Under the pieces are notes generated by a model. That model searched no databases, was not told the DNA's origin, and worked only from the letters and a program-made list of their open reading frames with translations. The position numbers and the translations under genes were made by a program. From Luteibacter pinisoli (lineage in GTDB: Bacteria; Pseudomonadota; Gammaproteobacteria; Xanthomonadales; Rhodanobacteraceae), in assembly GCF_006385595.1 (NCBI RefSeq), contig NZ_CP041046.1:2170001-2234000 (forward strand): DNA of 64,000 nucleotides. Direction: 5' to 3'. Shown in pieces: positions 1 through 8,362 of this stretch (its first letter is position 1; every line of letters begins with the position of its first letter).

Positions 1-1038
1 CTGATCACCCTGGCGTGCTTCATCCCCATTGCCTGGCTGCTCGGCTACTTCGGCACCTCGGCCGGCCTGGGCGCCCACGTGGGCGTGCTGGCCATCGGCG
101 GCGTCGCCTTCGTGGTGCTGATGGGCTTCTTCGTTTCCACCGTGTGCGGCTACATGGCGGGCCTGATCGGCTCGTCCAACAGCCCGCTGTCGGGCGTGGG
201 CATCCTGGTGGTCATCGCGGCCGCGCTGCTGCTGGTGGCCTTCGTAAAGCCGTATGTCGGCCCGGATGAAGGCAAGGCCCTGGTGGCCTTCGCGCTGTTC
301 ATCACCTCGGTGGTGTTCACCGTGGCCGCCATTGCCAACAACAACCTGCAGGACCTCAAGACCGGCCAGCTGGTGGACGCCACGCCGTGGCGTCAGCAGG
401 TGGCCCTGGTGGTGGGTGTGATCGCGGGCGCCGCGGTGATTCCGCCGGTGCTGGACCTGATCAACAAGGCCTACGGCTTCGTCGGTGTGGCCGGCGCGGG
501 TGCCCATGCGCTGCCGGCGCCGCAGGCGGGCCTGATTTCCGCACTGGCCCAGGGCGTCATCACCGGGAACATCGACTGGAGCCTGATCGAGATCGGCGTC
601 GGCATCGGTATCGCCATCATCGCCATCGACGAGATCCTGGCGCGCACGACCAAGGGCGCGCGCATTCCGCCGCTGGCCGTGGGCCTGGGCATCTACCTGC
701 CGACCGTGAGCACCCTGATGGTGGTCGTCGGTTCGGTGGTCGGCTGGTACTTCGACCGCCGCGCCGATCGCTCGGCACGCCCCGAAAGCACCAAGCAGCT
801 GGGTGTGTTGCTTGCCTCGGGCCTGATCGTGGGCGAGAGCATTGTCGGCGTGGTGATTGCCGCGATCGTGGCGTTTGCCGACAAACTGGGCTTCAGCAAC
901 CTGCAGGCGCCGCTGGCCCTGGTGGGTGCGGATTTCGGCGAGAAAGCGCAGTGGATCGGCGGCATCGTCTTCGCGCTGACCGTGCTCTTCCTGTACCGCT
1001 GGGTGGCCCGCATGGCCAACGGCATCGGCAGGAAGTGA
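1..1038 (+). CDS. OPT family oligopeptide transporter, C-terminal part (5' end outside window)
   Basis: The reading frame is open from the first base and stops at a TGA at 1036-1038, so only the last 345 or so residues are present. It is a chain of long hydrophobic segments. The stretch around residues 40-65 (STVCGYMAGLIGSSNSPLSG) is characteristic of bacterial oligopeptide/metal-chelate transporters of the OPT family, which are inner-membrane importers of small peptides or chelates. The last helix is followed by a short basic tail (RWVARMANGIGRK). The gene converges on an exported hydrolase gene, with a hairpin between them. Substrate cannot be told from sequence. Confidence 0.85.
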   Translation: MITLACFIPIAWLLGYFGTSAGLGAHVGVLAIGGVAFVVLMGFFVSTVCGYMAGLIGSSNSPLSGVGILVVIAAALLLVAFVKPYVGPDEGKALVAFALFITSVVFTVAAIANNNLQDLKTGQLVDATPWRQQVALVVGVIAGAAVIPPVLDLINKAYGFVGVAGAGAHALPAPQAGLISALAQGVITGNIDWSLIEIGVGIGIAIIAIDEILARTTKGARIPPLAVGLGIYLPTVSTLMVVVGSVVGWYFDRRADRSARPESTKQLGVLLASGLIVGESIVGVVIAAIVAFADKLGFSNLQAPLALVGADFGEKAQWIGGIVFALTVLFLYRWVARMANGIGRK

Positions 1039-1045
1039 CTCACGA

Positions 1046-1075
1046 GGTCGCGCCGTGCCTGAGCCGGGCGCGACC
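1046..1075. terminator. Hairpin between convergent genes
   Basis: GGTCGCGCC at 1046-1054 is the exact inverse complement of GGCGCGACC at 1067-1075, with a 12-nt loop. It sits 8 bp after the transporter stop and 15 bp before the end of the opposing hydrolase gene. There is no T tract, so termination is inferred from position. Confidence 0.45.
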
Positions 1076-1089
1076 GCTCCATGAAGGCG

Positions 1090-2166
1090 CTAGTGCCCTG
1101 GTGCCTTCGCCTTCCCCACCAGCGTGTGGAATGCCGCCGTGGTATCCGCGTCCGTGAAATCGCAGTGGCTGTTGCCCGTGGCGGGCAAGACGGTCAGCCA
1201 CTTGCCGTTACCGGCGGCGCGAACCTGGTCGGGATAGACGCCGTGGAATCGCGACGGAATGGTCGGGTCGAAGGTGTTCCATTGCATCACCAGCGGTATG
1301 CCTACGTGGCCAGTCAGCGTGACGTTTTGCTGGGCGTAGGACATGGCGCCGGGTGAACCGGCGTAACGATGGATTCGCCGGTTGAGGTCGGTATCGTCGC
1401 CATAGCCCTTGTAGTCCGTCTTGCGGTTGTCGACCGGCATGCCGCCTGCGCGCCCTTCCAGTTCGCGAAGTGCCATGTAATAGAGCGCGAAAAGCGGGGG
1501 CAGCGTCTCCGGCGTTTCCTGAAGGCGCTTTTCCAGCAAGGCCGCCTGTGCCGGGTGCGCCTGCATCGCTTTGGCAATGTCATCGGGCGAGATGCCGGGT
1601 GGCGAGGCCGGGGCGGCGAGGTCAGGGATCACACCGGGGATCAAGGCGTCGAACGCGGCGAGAGGCTCGACCACGCCACGCGCCAGGAAGTCCGGCGTCG
1701 ACACCGTCAGGCCACAGGTGATCATCGCCCCGGTGTAGGCGTGCGGATAGCGCTCGATGCTGGCCGCCGCGGCCAGCCCGCCTAGCGAGAAGCCGTAGAG
1801 GTAGGTATGGCCGGGGCGCGCGTAGGTCTTCTCGAAATACTGGCGAAGACGCTCGTTGTCCGCGATGGCGTCACTGACGGCCCAGCCCTGCGACGCGAAC
1901 TGGCTCTGCGCGACCGCATAGCCTTCCTTGAGAAAGACGGACGTGGCGTCGGCGGGCTCCATGGGCGTCGCGTTAGGCGCGCCGACCGGCTGGTAGCCGT
2001 GCATCAGCATCACCAGATCGCCGTTCCACTTCTCCGGAATGTCGATGCGGTAGTTGGCATGTTCCAGCGTACCCGCGTGCATGCCTGGCGGCACGTCTGC
2101 AGCAGACGCGCATGCCGTGAAGGCAAGGCAGGTGACGAGGGCATAAGGCAGTGCGGCGCGTTTCAT
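1090..2166 (-). CDS. Exported alpha/beta hydrolase
   Basis: A 358-residue protein with an N-terminal secretion signal (hydrophobic to about residue 22; the FTAC at 16-19 is a weak lipobox, so it may be a lipoprotein). An oxyanion-type MHG occurs at 55-57, and the nucleophile elbow GFSLGG places the catalytic Ser at 127. A late His in the SHCDF context (about residue 335) could complete the triad. It is probably a periplasmic or surface esterase/peptidase of the alpha/beta hydrolase fold; the substrate is unknown. An AAGGAG lies 9 nt before the ATG. It is separate from the downstream deacetylase gene by an 81-bp gap. Confidence 0.75.
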   Translation of the reverse strand: MKRAALPYALVTCLAFTACASAADVPPGMHAGTLEHANYRIDIPEKWNGDLVMLMHGYQPVGAPNATPMEPADATSVFLKEGYAVAQSQFASQGWAVSDAIADNERLRQYFEKTYARPGHTYLYGFSLGGLAAAASIERYPHAYTGAMITCGLTVSTPDFLARGVVEPLAAFDALIPGVIPDLAAPASPPGISPDDIAKAMQAHPAQAALLEKRLQETPETLPPLFALYYMALRELEGRAGGMPVDNRKTDYKGYGDDTDLNRRIHRYAGSPGAMSYAQQNVTLTGHVGIPLVMQWNTFDPTIPSRFHGVYPDQVRAAGNGKWLTVLPATGNSHCDFTDADTTAAFHTLVGKAKAPGH

Positions 2167-2247
2167 GCGTTGTCGCTCCTTGGGTCGGATTCACCAGGTT
2201 CTGGGACAGCACCCCGGGGCCGATCATAGTAGGAACGCGTCAGCAAG

Positions 2248-3066
2248 TTACTCCGGCGAGGCGCCGGCTGAATCGCGATGCGATGGCACGCGCTCGTGCA
2301 GCAGCCGCTCGCGGGCGAACCGGTAGACCGGCCCGGCGAAACGCTTGAGCGGCTTCTTGACGTTCCACGCAGCCCACTGCTTAAGCCGCGCCCCGCCCTG
2401 CCCGCTGGCCAGTGCCAATGCGTAAGCGGGCGCATGCTCCCGCAGCAGTGCGTAGCGGCCCAGCACGGCGCACGTGCCGCTATGCCATGGACGCATGGTG
2501 GGCTCGGAGGTGAACAAGGTGCGGATGCCCGCAGCCTCAGCGGCTCGCAGCACGTTGGCGGACATGAAACCGCCGGGTACAGAGGCTGTACGCACCGGCT
2601 CGCCGAGCACCTGCTCGAGCGTGTCGACGCTTCGCCGCCATTCGTCGTGCAACGCGGGCGCATCGAGCTGGGTGATGTTCGCCGGGTGCGTATGCGAGTG
2701 GCTGCCGATCAGGTGGCCGCCCTGGCGCAACGCGCGCAGTTCGTCGGCGCTCACGAAGCCGGGCGAGCCAATGCGGGACGTAGTGATGAAGAAGCATCCA
2801 CGGATGCCCCGCTCGATCATGGCCGCTCCGGCGGCGGATGCGCTTGCGCCGCCGTCGTCGTAAGTCAGGAGGCAGCCGTCGTACCGGCCGCCGGCCACGG
2901 TATCCGGGTTCGCGAACGCGGTTCCCGCGGCACGCAGCGCATCGAGGTGGGCGAGGAAGTTTGCCGTATCAAGCTTGTAGTGGGCCGCCGCGCTACCCGC
3001 GAAGCCGCTGTCGTCCCACCGGCCGGGGGACACGACATCGTGGTACATGAGGGTCGCCAAGCTCAT
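2248..3066 (-). CDS. Polysaccharide deacetylase (NodB-fold) family protein
   Basis: A 272-residue protein with the carbohydrate esterase 4 signature: TYDDG at 68-72 (catalytic and metal Asp) and SHSHTHP at 122-128, giving the H-x3-H metal pair (H123, H127). The start is set by an ATGA overlap with the stop of the upstream formyltransferase gene; a longer in-frame start at 3147 would add a Pro/Arg-rich tail unlike the family. There is no signal peptide, so it probably acts in the cytoplasm on a sugar nucleotide, lipid-linked sugar or similar. Members of this fold remove N-acetyl groups and, in ArnD, N-formyl groups. The latter is interesting given the coupled formyltransferase. Confidence 0.8.
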   Translation of the reverse strand: MSLATLMYHDVVSPGRWDDSGFAGSAAAHYKLDTANFLAHLDALRAAGTAFANPDTVAGGRYDGCLLTYDDGGASASAAGAAMIERGIRGCFFITTSRIGSPGFVSADELRALRQGGHLIGSHSHTHPANITQLDAPALHDEWRRSVDTLEQVLGEPVRTASVPGGFMSANVLRAAEAAGIRTLFTSEPTMRPWHSGTCAVLGRYALLREHAPAYALALASGQGGARLKQWAAWNVKKPLKRFAGPVYRFARERLLHERVPSHRDSAGASPE

Positions 3067-3866
3067 TCGGCGGGCGCTACGGCGGGTTGCCGGGCCAGGG
3101 CGGCACGCTTCCAGCGCAGGTAGCGGCTCAGCCATGGCTGGCCCCACACCCCGCTTGGCCGGCCTGTCGTGTCGAGGGGCCGGGCCGTGCCGGCCGCGAT
3201 GTCCCGGATTCGCTGGGCCAGGGCGTCCAGGTTCTCCAGGACCATTCGGTACTGCACCCGCACATGCGATTCGCTGGCCTCGTCGAAGGCATAGGTGAAA
3301 TAGCCATAGACCGGCCCGGTGTCGACGCCGGCGTCGATGCGCAGCAGGGTGAGCCCCACGTTATCGAGGTCGCGCTCGGCCAGGGCCCAGAAGCAGCCGT
3401 GGGCATTCCGGTACTCCGGGCAGATGCCAGGATGCATGACCAGGCAGCCCTGCCGGGGAATCCGGTAGATCCGCTTCGAAAGGAGCTGCTTGCTGCGGGC
3501 AATCATGATGTCGGGCTGGCAGGCGGCGAGGAAGGTCGCCACCTCCGGCGCATTGGCGCTGGAAACGCGCAGTTCGGGCACGGCGGGTACGTCGCCGAAG
3601 CGGCTACGCAGGGCCGCCAGGCTGGCGTCCATCCACGCGTGGTCCGCGGCCGCAAGCCGGAAGCGGTAGTAGAACCGCATGGCCAGCACGTCCAGCAACC
3701 GCCACGGCCCCACGCGTTTCAGTTCCCGGCGGACGCGCGCCTGCTTCTGCTCACCGGTTTCCTCGATCAGGACGAGGCCGGCCAGGTCCGAAAACGACGC
3801 CAGCCACGCCGCAAGGCCCTGGCGGTCAAAGGCATCTTCGGCGTGGCACATCAATACCGTGCGCAT
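3063..3866 (-). CDS. Formyltransferase-domain protein
   Basis: A 267-residue protein whose C-terminal half matches the formyl-THF-dependent transferase fold: MHPGICPEYRNAHGCFWAL at 144-162, followed by GLTLLRIDAGVDTGPV at 171-186. These correspond to the N-x-H loop and the downstream GvTi..iDtG motif of Fmt, PurN and ArnA-type enzymes. At the place of the usual catalytic Asn (two before His145) I read Val143, so activity is uncertain. The start is Met at 3866; the longer frame to 3911 adds an unconserved basic stretch. The stop overlaps the deacetylase start by 4 bp, so the two are translationally coupled and probably act on the same sugar or amino-sugar substrate. Confidence 0.75.
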   Translation of the reverse strand: MRTVLMCHAEDAFDRQGLAAWLASFSDLAGLVLIEETGEQKQARVRRELKRVGPWRLLDVLAMRFYYRFRLAAADHAWMDASLAALRSRFGDVPAVPELRVSSANAPEVATFLAACQPDIMIARSKQLLSKRIYRIPRQGCLVMHPGICPEYRNAHGCFWALAERDLDNVGLTLLRIDAGVDTGPVYGYFTYAFDEASESHVRVQYRMVLENLDALAQRIRDIAAGTARPLDTTGRPSGVWGQPWLSRYLRWKRAALARQPAVAPAE

Positions 3867-3950
3867 GGATCGCACCCAGGTGGAAGGCGGCCTATTCTGG
3901 CGCCGCCCCACCCGGTGTGCGATTGGTCGAAGGGCCTATATCGAATACGG

Positions 3951-4568
3951 TCAGGGACTCTTGGATCGTGACGCGCGGCGCTCCCTTGCGCGCCGCTGCT
4001 GCCGGCTTTCCGGTAACGAGGGTGCCAGGCGCGCGTCTCGTTGCGAGTCACGCTGAAACGCACGCTTGCGATCGCGCCGGTCACGCTGCTCTTCCGCGAA
4101 GCTAAACGGCCCCCACAAAAGAAAGCCCATCAGCGGCATATATTCAAGGAGCCGCAACAGCGTGTCCTTCCTGCCGATCAGCGTTCCACCAATGCTTGTG
4201 CCGGGGGATCTCGCGCTGTAGACCACTTGCGCTTGTTGCGGCTTATGTGGGAGATGGCAATTGAGGTCATTGCCATCTCCGGACGAGGAATCACCTGTAT
4301 AACGCAAGCCGGACACGAGGTATGCATAGGTATAGTCGTAGCCGGACCTGCCGCAACCAATGCTCGTTACGTTCCCTGTGACCTGCACCCCGTCATACGA
4401 CACCGGAAGAATGGTGAACTGCCAGAATCCGATGCTTCCGACGGTGAAAACCAGCCAGACCACCAGCATCGTCTTCCAGGATCGGGTGTAGTAATAGATA
4501 ACGGATCGCCACCAAGGCCGCTTCGCCTCGGCAGCGACCACGGTGGTTCCAGACTCGACCGGTTTCAC
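3951..4568 (-). CDS. DUF3592-like membrane protein
   Basis: A 205-residue protein with one membrane span near residues 33-55, a soluble beta-rich segment (VQVTGNVTSIGCGRSGYDY, then a VVYSARSPGTS-type motif near 115-127) and a second span near 142-158. The order span, vrYdP-like region, span resembles DUF3592 proteins, whose function is unknown. The last 45 residues are strikingly rich in Arg and Glu and are probably cytoplasmic. It is the most upstream gene before the formyltransferase, but an 84-bp gap separates them and co-transcription is not proven. Confidence 0.6.
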   Translation of the reverse strand: MKPVESGTTVVAAEAKRPWWRSVIYYYTRSWKTMLVVWLVFTVGSIGFWQFTILPVSYDGVQVTGNVTSIGCGRSGYDYTYAYLVSGLRYTGDSSSGDGNDLNCHLPHKPQQAQVVYSARSPGTSIGGTLIGRKDTLLRLLEYMPLMGFLLWGPFSFAEEQRDRRDRKRAFQRDSQRDARLAPSLPESRQQRRARERRASRSKSP

Positions 4569-4675
4569 GCGCGCGTCCTCTCCCCTCGGTTAACGGCACG
4601 ATTATCCAGCCGGGCTCGGCTGATGACCAGCCTCGCCACCGAACCGACTACCAGCGAACATGCTGTAAAACGCAG

Positions 4676-4707
4676 AAACCCCCGGGATGTCACCACCCCG
4701 GGGGTTT
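4676..4707 (-). terminator. Perfect hairpin terminator of the cysteine-rich secreted protein gene
   Basis: AAACCCCCGGG (4676-4686) and CCCGGGGGTTT (4697-4707) are perfect 11-bp arms with a 10-nt loop, beginning 10 bp past the stop of the minus-strand gene. Only three T residues follow the stem on the minus strand, then a TTTTA a few bases later. It is probably the Rho-independent terminator of that gene. Confidence 0.7.
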
Positions 4708-4717
4708 CGCGACATGC

Positions 4718-5776
4718 TTAGTTATTTTCGACGAAGCTGATGTGCGGCGTGCTGCCGCCCGTCGCCGTGCAGGTGCCTAGGGTCAGGTTGTTCTGCTCGT
4801 ACGTGGTGCCGGCGTTACCAAGGCAGGACGGTGCCGAGGTGCTGCCATCATTCGGGGCCACGTTGACGGTGACCTTCGACCCGCGGTTGAACGACACGAC
4901 AGGATTGTCGCTACCGTTGCCGAAGATATTGAACTCCGACTGATGCCAGATGCGGTTGATATTGAGCGTGGTGGCGGTCTGGCTCACGCTCTTTGCCGTG
5001 CCATTGACCGAGAAGGTCACCGTATCGACGCCGCCCGACGTCGCCGAGCCCGTGAGGCGGATGGTGCCGATGTTCTTCACCTGCACCAGGGGCACGGTCA
5101 CCGCGTTGCTGTTGCGGTAGCACGCCAGCTGGTCGGGGTAGGAGAACCAGCCCGAGGGGCAGCCCACGGAGTTGTACTGCGACTGGTTGCCGGCGAAGAA
5201 CCAGTCCTGGATGAAGGCGACGGGCGTGCGCCCGTTGCTGGGGTCGCCATCGCTATCGGTGGAGTAGATGAATTGCTCCCACGTCTGGCACGACGAGTAG
5301 CCAAACTGCGAACACGTGGTGGGGTTGCTGCCGATGTCGGTATTGATCTGCAGCGAGTAATCCGCCGTGCCGGTGGTGACGCCGGTAACGGTGGGGAACG
5401 TACCCACGGCCGACTTTGTCAGGCCGCTGGTCCGGGCAGCGTAGTCCGTGCCATTACCGACGGTGAAAACGCTTTCATTGCGTGCCGTGGTGGTCAGACC
5501 ATTGCCGTTCGGGTTCGGTGGCACGGACACAAACGACGGCGGAGCCTCGCACTGCTCTGCTTGCCAGCCATTGCTGGGGAACGTGGCGTGGAAACAGCCT
5601 TCGACATTCGGCGCTTGCTGCTTGATCGTCTCATTCCACGACGACATCGCCTGGGCCCGCGCTGCGGCGGCGATATCAAACGATTGCTCCGCCGCTGACG
5701 CCATCGTCAGCGAACCCGCGCCCATCAACGCCACAAGGATGCCCGTAGTTACCAGGTACTTCTTGTTAGAAGCCAT
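4718..5776 (-). CDS. Secreted cysteine-rich protein of unknown function
   Basis: A 352-residue protein with a clear signal peptide (charged MASNKK, hydrophobic core, cut near ASA-AEQ at about 29). The mature part has eight Cys residues (GCF, EQCE, TCSQ, SCQT, GCPS, ACYR, SCLG, GTCT), consistent with four disulphides formed in the periplasm or outside the cell. It is rich in Ser, Thr, Asn and Gly and looks beta-sheet dominated. It contains an Asp-rich STDSDGDPSNGR stretch (about 190-201) that could bind calcium. I do not recognise the family. It is a single-gene unit with its own terminator and a GGAAGGGGAG ribosome site. It could be an adhesin, an inhibitor or a secreted enzyme without known motifs. 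Confidence 0.65.
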   Translation of the reverse strand: MASNKKYLVTTGILVALMGAGSLTMASAAEQSFDIAAAARAQAMSSWNETIKQQAPNVEGCFHATFPSNGWQAEQCEAPPSFVSVPPNPNGNGLTTTARNESVFTVGNGTDYAARTSGLTKSAVGTFPTVTGVTTGTADYSLQINTDIGSNPTTCSQFGYSSCQTWEQFIYSTDSDGDPSNGRTPVAFIQDWFFAGNQSQYNSVGCPSGWFSYPDQLACYRNSNAVTVPLVQVKNIGTIRLTGSATSGGVDTVTFSVNGTAKSVSQTATTLNINRIWHQSEFNIFGNGSDNPVVSFNRGSKVTVNVAPNDGSTSAPSCLGNAGTTYEQNNLTLGTCTATGGSTPHISFVENN

Positions 5777-5866
5777 GCAACTCCCCTTCCTGAAAGGTGA
5801 GTGCGGTCAGCCTCGATTCCCTACTTACGTAATAACACTGAGAACTTTCTCAAGTACCGATTGGGG

Positions 5867-6517
5867 TCACACTTTGGGCGCTGCGTGACGTTGTGCGTCT
5901 GCGGCATTGAAGAAGGTGATCTGGTCATGTTGGGCTTTCATGAAGGCAGGACGTGCCGTGATTCGTGCCACATAGGCTTCCGTCGCGGGCCGTGTGCCGA
6001 ATGTGCGTACCTTCGTCACGCGAAGCACATCCGCCATGAGCAGGTCGGCGAGGGTGAAACGATCGGCAGCGAGCCATTCCCTCTCACTGAGCACGCGCTC
6101 CATATGGTCGAGTCGCTGTGCGAACCATTCGGTGAGTGCGGGGTTGCCTTCTCCCGACAGGGAGAAAAACCACCAGGGCACGCTCACCATCTCAATGGAA
6201 TTCAATGCGGCTAGCGCCCACTGTGTCGTTTCGGCCCGACCGCGATTGTCACGGGGCATCAGGGCTTCGCTCTTTTGCCCAAGATGGAGGAGGCATGCCC
6301 CGCTCTCGAATAGCTGCACATCGCCATCGTCGATGAACGGCACCTGGCCAAAGGGTTGGCGGCCAAGGTGGTTGGTCTGGCGGTCATCGAACGCAACGGT
6401 CTTCACGCTATAGCTCAAACCCGCCTCTTCACAGGCCCAGCGCAAGCGCAGGTCGCGTACGAAGCCACGCGGACCTTCAGGAACCCAATCGAGCGTCCAG
6501 ATCGTGAGGTCAGTCAT
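5867..6517 (-). CDS. Glutathione S-transferase family protein
   Basis: A 216-residue protein with the thioredoxin-like N-terminal domain of GSTs: an opening beta strand (TIWTLDWVP), the FGQVPFIDDGDVQLFESGACLLHL stretch (about 56-79) with the cis-Pro of VPFI and the glutathione-contacting ES pair. It then has an all-helical C-terminal domain with the typical AADRFTLADLLMADVL N-capping motif. The start is taken at the Met opening MTDLTIW; a frame 57 bases longer adds residues unlike GSTs. It conjugates or reduces electrophiles with glutathione in the cytosol, in keeping with the detoxification-type genes that follow. Confidence 0.85.
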   Translation of the reverse strand: MTDLTIWTLDWVPEGPRGFVRDLRLRWACEEAGLSYSVKTVAFDDRQTNHLGRQPFGQVPFIDDGDVQLFESGACLLHLGQKSEALMPRDNRGRAETTQWALAALNSIEMVSVPWWFFSLSGEGNPALTEWFAQRLDHMERVLSEREWLAADRFTLADLLMADVLRVTKVRTFGTRPATEAYVARITARPAFMKAQHDQITFFNAADAQRHAAPKV

Positions 6518-6557
6518 GCTGCTATTTACCCTGAGCCCACGACGCAGTGCAAGGGCC

Positions 6558-6589
6558 GACGATGGGCGCAGCACGCTGCGCCCATCGTC
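6558..6589 (-). terminator. Long perfect inverted repeat after the sulfatase gene
   Basis: GACGATGGGCGCAGC (6558-6572) and GCTGCGCCCATCGTC (6575-6589) are perfect 15-bp arms separated by AC. The repeat starts 6 bp after the stop of the minus-strand sulfatase gene and 40 bp before the GST start. There is no T tract. It is likely a terminator or 3'-end stabiliser separating the two genes. Confidence 0.6.
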
Positions 6590-6595
6590 CGTGGC

Positions 6596-8128
6596 CTAGT
6601 TCGTACGCATCGTCTCGAGCTCTTTCAGCCGTTTCATCGCATCCTCCTGGCGAAGCATGGTGTAGTTGATCCCGCTCGGGTTGAGCGTGGAGCCCGCCTG
6701 GTAGGGGAAGTCCGAGAAGTCCGAGAAGAATTCCTTGATCTTCTCCTGGACCGGTACGAGCAACCACATCTGCTGGCCAAAGAATTTCAGGGCTTCGCCG
6801 CCCTCTTCCATGCCGCGCTCATAGGGGTCCATGCGCAGATTGGTGATGGTCGCCCATGAGGGCACCTCGCGCGTCGCGGTCGCGATGTTGCCGTGGCTTG
6901 CTACCGCGAAGCTGATCTTCCAGTCCGCATAGCGCAGCGCGTTAAGGTTGCCGCCCTGGTCGAAGTAGTAAAGGACCTGTCGCGGACCCTTCTTCTCTTC
7001 GCCCTTGAAGTACGGGACAAAATTGTATCCGTCGAGGTGGACCTTGAAGGTCTTGTCGCCCGCCTTGAAACCCTTCTTCATCTTCGTCACGACATCATCG
7101 ACGCCTGCGGCGGCGCACAGGGTCGGGAACCAGTCGATGAGTGAAATGATGTCGTTGTAGGCTGTTCCCGGCTTAATCACGCCCGGCCAGCGAATCATCA
7201 TGGGGATGCGCATGCCGCCCTCCCATGTCGTGCCCTTCTCACCACGGAAGGGCGTCATCGCACCATCCGGCCAGAGGGCGATTTCGGCGCCGTTGTCGGT
7301 GGTGTAGACGACGATGGTGTCGTCGGCGATCTTGAGCTCATCGAGAAGGTCGAGCAGCTGGCCCACGTGGCCATCGTGCTCCACCATGCCATCGGCATGC
7401 AGGCCGCAGCCGCTCTTGCCGACGGAGTCCGCCTTCAGGTGGGTGAAGACGTGCATGCGCGTCGTGTTGAACCACACGAAGAATGGCTTGTCTTCCTTGA
7501 CCGCCTTCTTGATGAAGTCGGTCGCGCCCCCCAGGAACTCTTCGTCGACCGTGGGCATCCGCGCCTTGTTCAGCGGACCGGTATCCTCGATCTTGCCACC
7601 CGCTTTCGAATGGATGACACCGCGCGGGCCGTACTTTTTCTTGAACGCCGGATCCTTCGGATAGAAGTAGCCTTCCGGCTCTTCCTCGGCATTGAGGTGA
7701 TAGAGGTTGCCGAAGAACTCGTCGAAGCCGTGGTTGGTCGGCAGATGCTGGTCCTGGTCACCCAGGTGGTTCTTGCCGAACTGGCCCGTCGCGTAATCGA
7801 CGGTCTTCACCACGTCGGCAATCGTCGGCATCCAGTCCGCGATGCCATGGGGATCCCCCGGCATACCGATCGTCAGCAGCCCCGTACGGAATGGCTCCTG
7901 TCCGAGGATGAAGGAGGCACGGCCTGCCGTGCAGCTTTGCTGCCCGTAGGAGTCGGTAAAAATCGCACCTTCGTTCGCGATGCGGTCAATGTTGGGGGTT
8001 TCGTACCCCATGAGTCCGCGCGTATAGGCGCTGATTTGCGGGATGCCGATATCGTCGCCAAAGATGACGAGGATGTTCGGGCGCGAATCACCAGCTTTCT
8101 TCGACGCTTGCTTTGCCACGGCATGCAC
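6596..8128 (-). CDS. Type I sulfatase (arylsulfatase family)
   Basis: A 510-residue enzyme of the alkaline-phosphatase-like sulfatase superfamily. The N-terminus RPNILVIFGDD (16-26) supplies calcium-binding Asp25/26. CTAGR at 66-70 is the C-x-A/P-x-R motif whose Cys66 is oxidised to formylglycine, the catalytic residue. Further family motifs are GKNHLGD (about 138-144), TDNGAE (about 276-281) and the GMRIPMMIRWPG loop. No classical signal peptide is visible, so it is probably cytoplasmic. No formylglycine-generating enzyme gene is in the window, so maturation must come from elsewhere. It is divergent from an aldehyde dehydrogenase gene, and a dyad that could be an operator lies between. Confidence 0.9.
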   Translation of the reverse strand: MHAVAKQASKKAGDSRPNILVIFGDDIGIPQISAYTRGLMGYETPNIDRIANEGAIFTDSYGQQSCTAGRASFILGQEPFRTGLLTIGMPGDPHGIADWMPTIADVVKTVDYATGQFGKNHLGDQDQHLPTNHGFDEFFGNLYHLNAEEEPEGYFYPKDPAFKKKYGPRGVIHSKAGGKIEDTGPLNKARMPTVDEEFLGGATDFIKKAVKEDKPFFVWFNTTRMHVFTHLKADSVGKSGCGLHADGMVEHDGHVGQLLDLLDELKIADDTIVVYTTDNGAEIALWPDGAMTPFRGEKGTTWEGGMRIPMMIRWPGVIKPGTAYNDIISLIDWFPTLCAAAGVDDVVTKMKKGFKAGDKTFKVHLDGYNFVPYFKGEEKKGPRQVLYYFDQGGNLNALRYADWKISFAVASHGNIATATREVPSWATITNLRMDPYERGMEEGGEALKFFGQQMWLLVPVQEKIKEFFSDFSDFPYQAGSTLNPSGINYTMLRQEDAMKRLKELETMRTN

Positions 8129-8180
8129 TCCTTCGGGGGAATCGATGCGAATGAGGCCCCATGGTGAGTCGCTCGTCAGG

Positions 8181-8197
8181 AACTACCTACGGTAGTT
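8181..8197. promoter_or_regulatory. Dyad operator candidate between sulfatase and aldehyde dehydrogenase genes
   Basis: AACTACC-TAC-GGTAGTT is a perfect 7-bp inverted repeat with a 3-bp spacer, 53 bp upstream of the sulfatase start in the 234-bp divergent intergenic region. Its left part, CTACCTAC, is also present in the two copies of the motif in front of the tetR-type gene at 46.7 kb, so it may be a TetR-family site. The remainder of 8129-8362 shows no other gene. Confidence 0.4.
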
Positions 8198-8362
8198 ACA
8201 GTGGCAACAACGTCGGTACTTTTACTGAGGGCATGGGACTTCGTGGACGCCTGCCGCTCGAGACCGAAATCGCTGTGTTTAAGGCATTTGAGCCAGACGC
8301 CATCTGACTTACTTCTAACGGGGTGGATGGATCGGTCCACCAACCTCTCGCGGAGTGTCAAC

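Noticed and set aside
4041..4721. 226-codon plus-strand frame over the DUF3592-like gene
   Set aside because: Antisense to a protein with two clear membrane spans, and it runs through a terminator hairpin.
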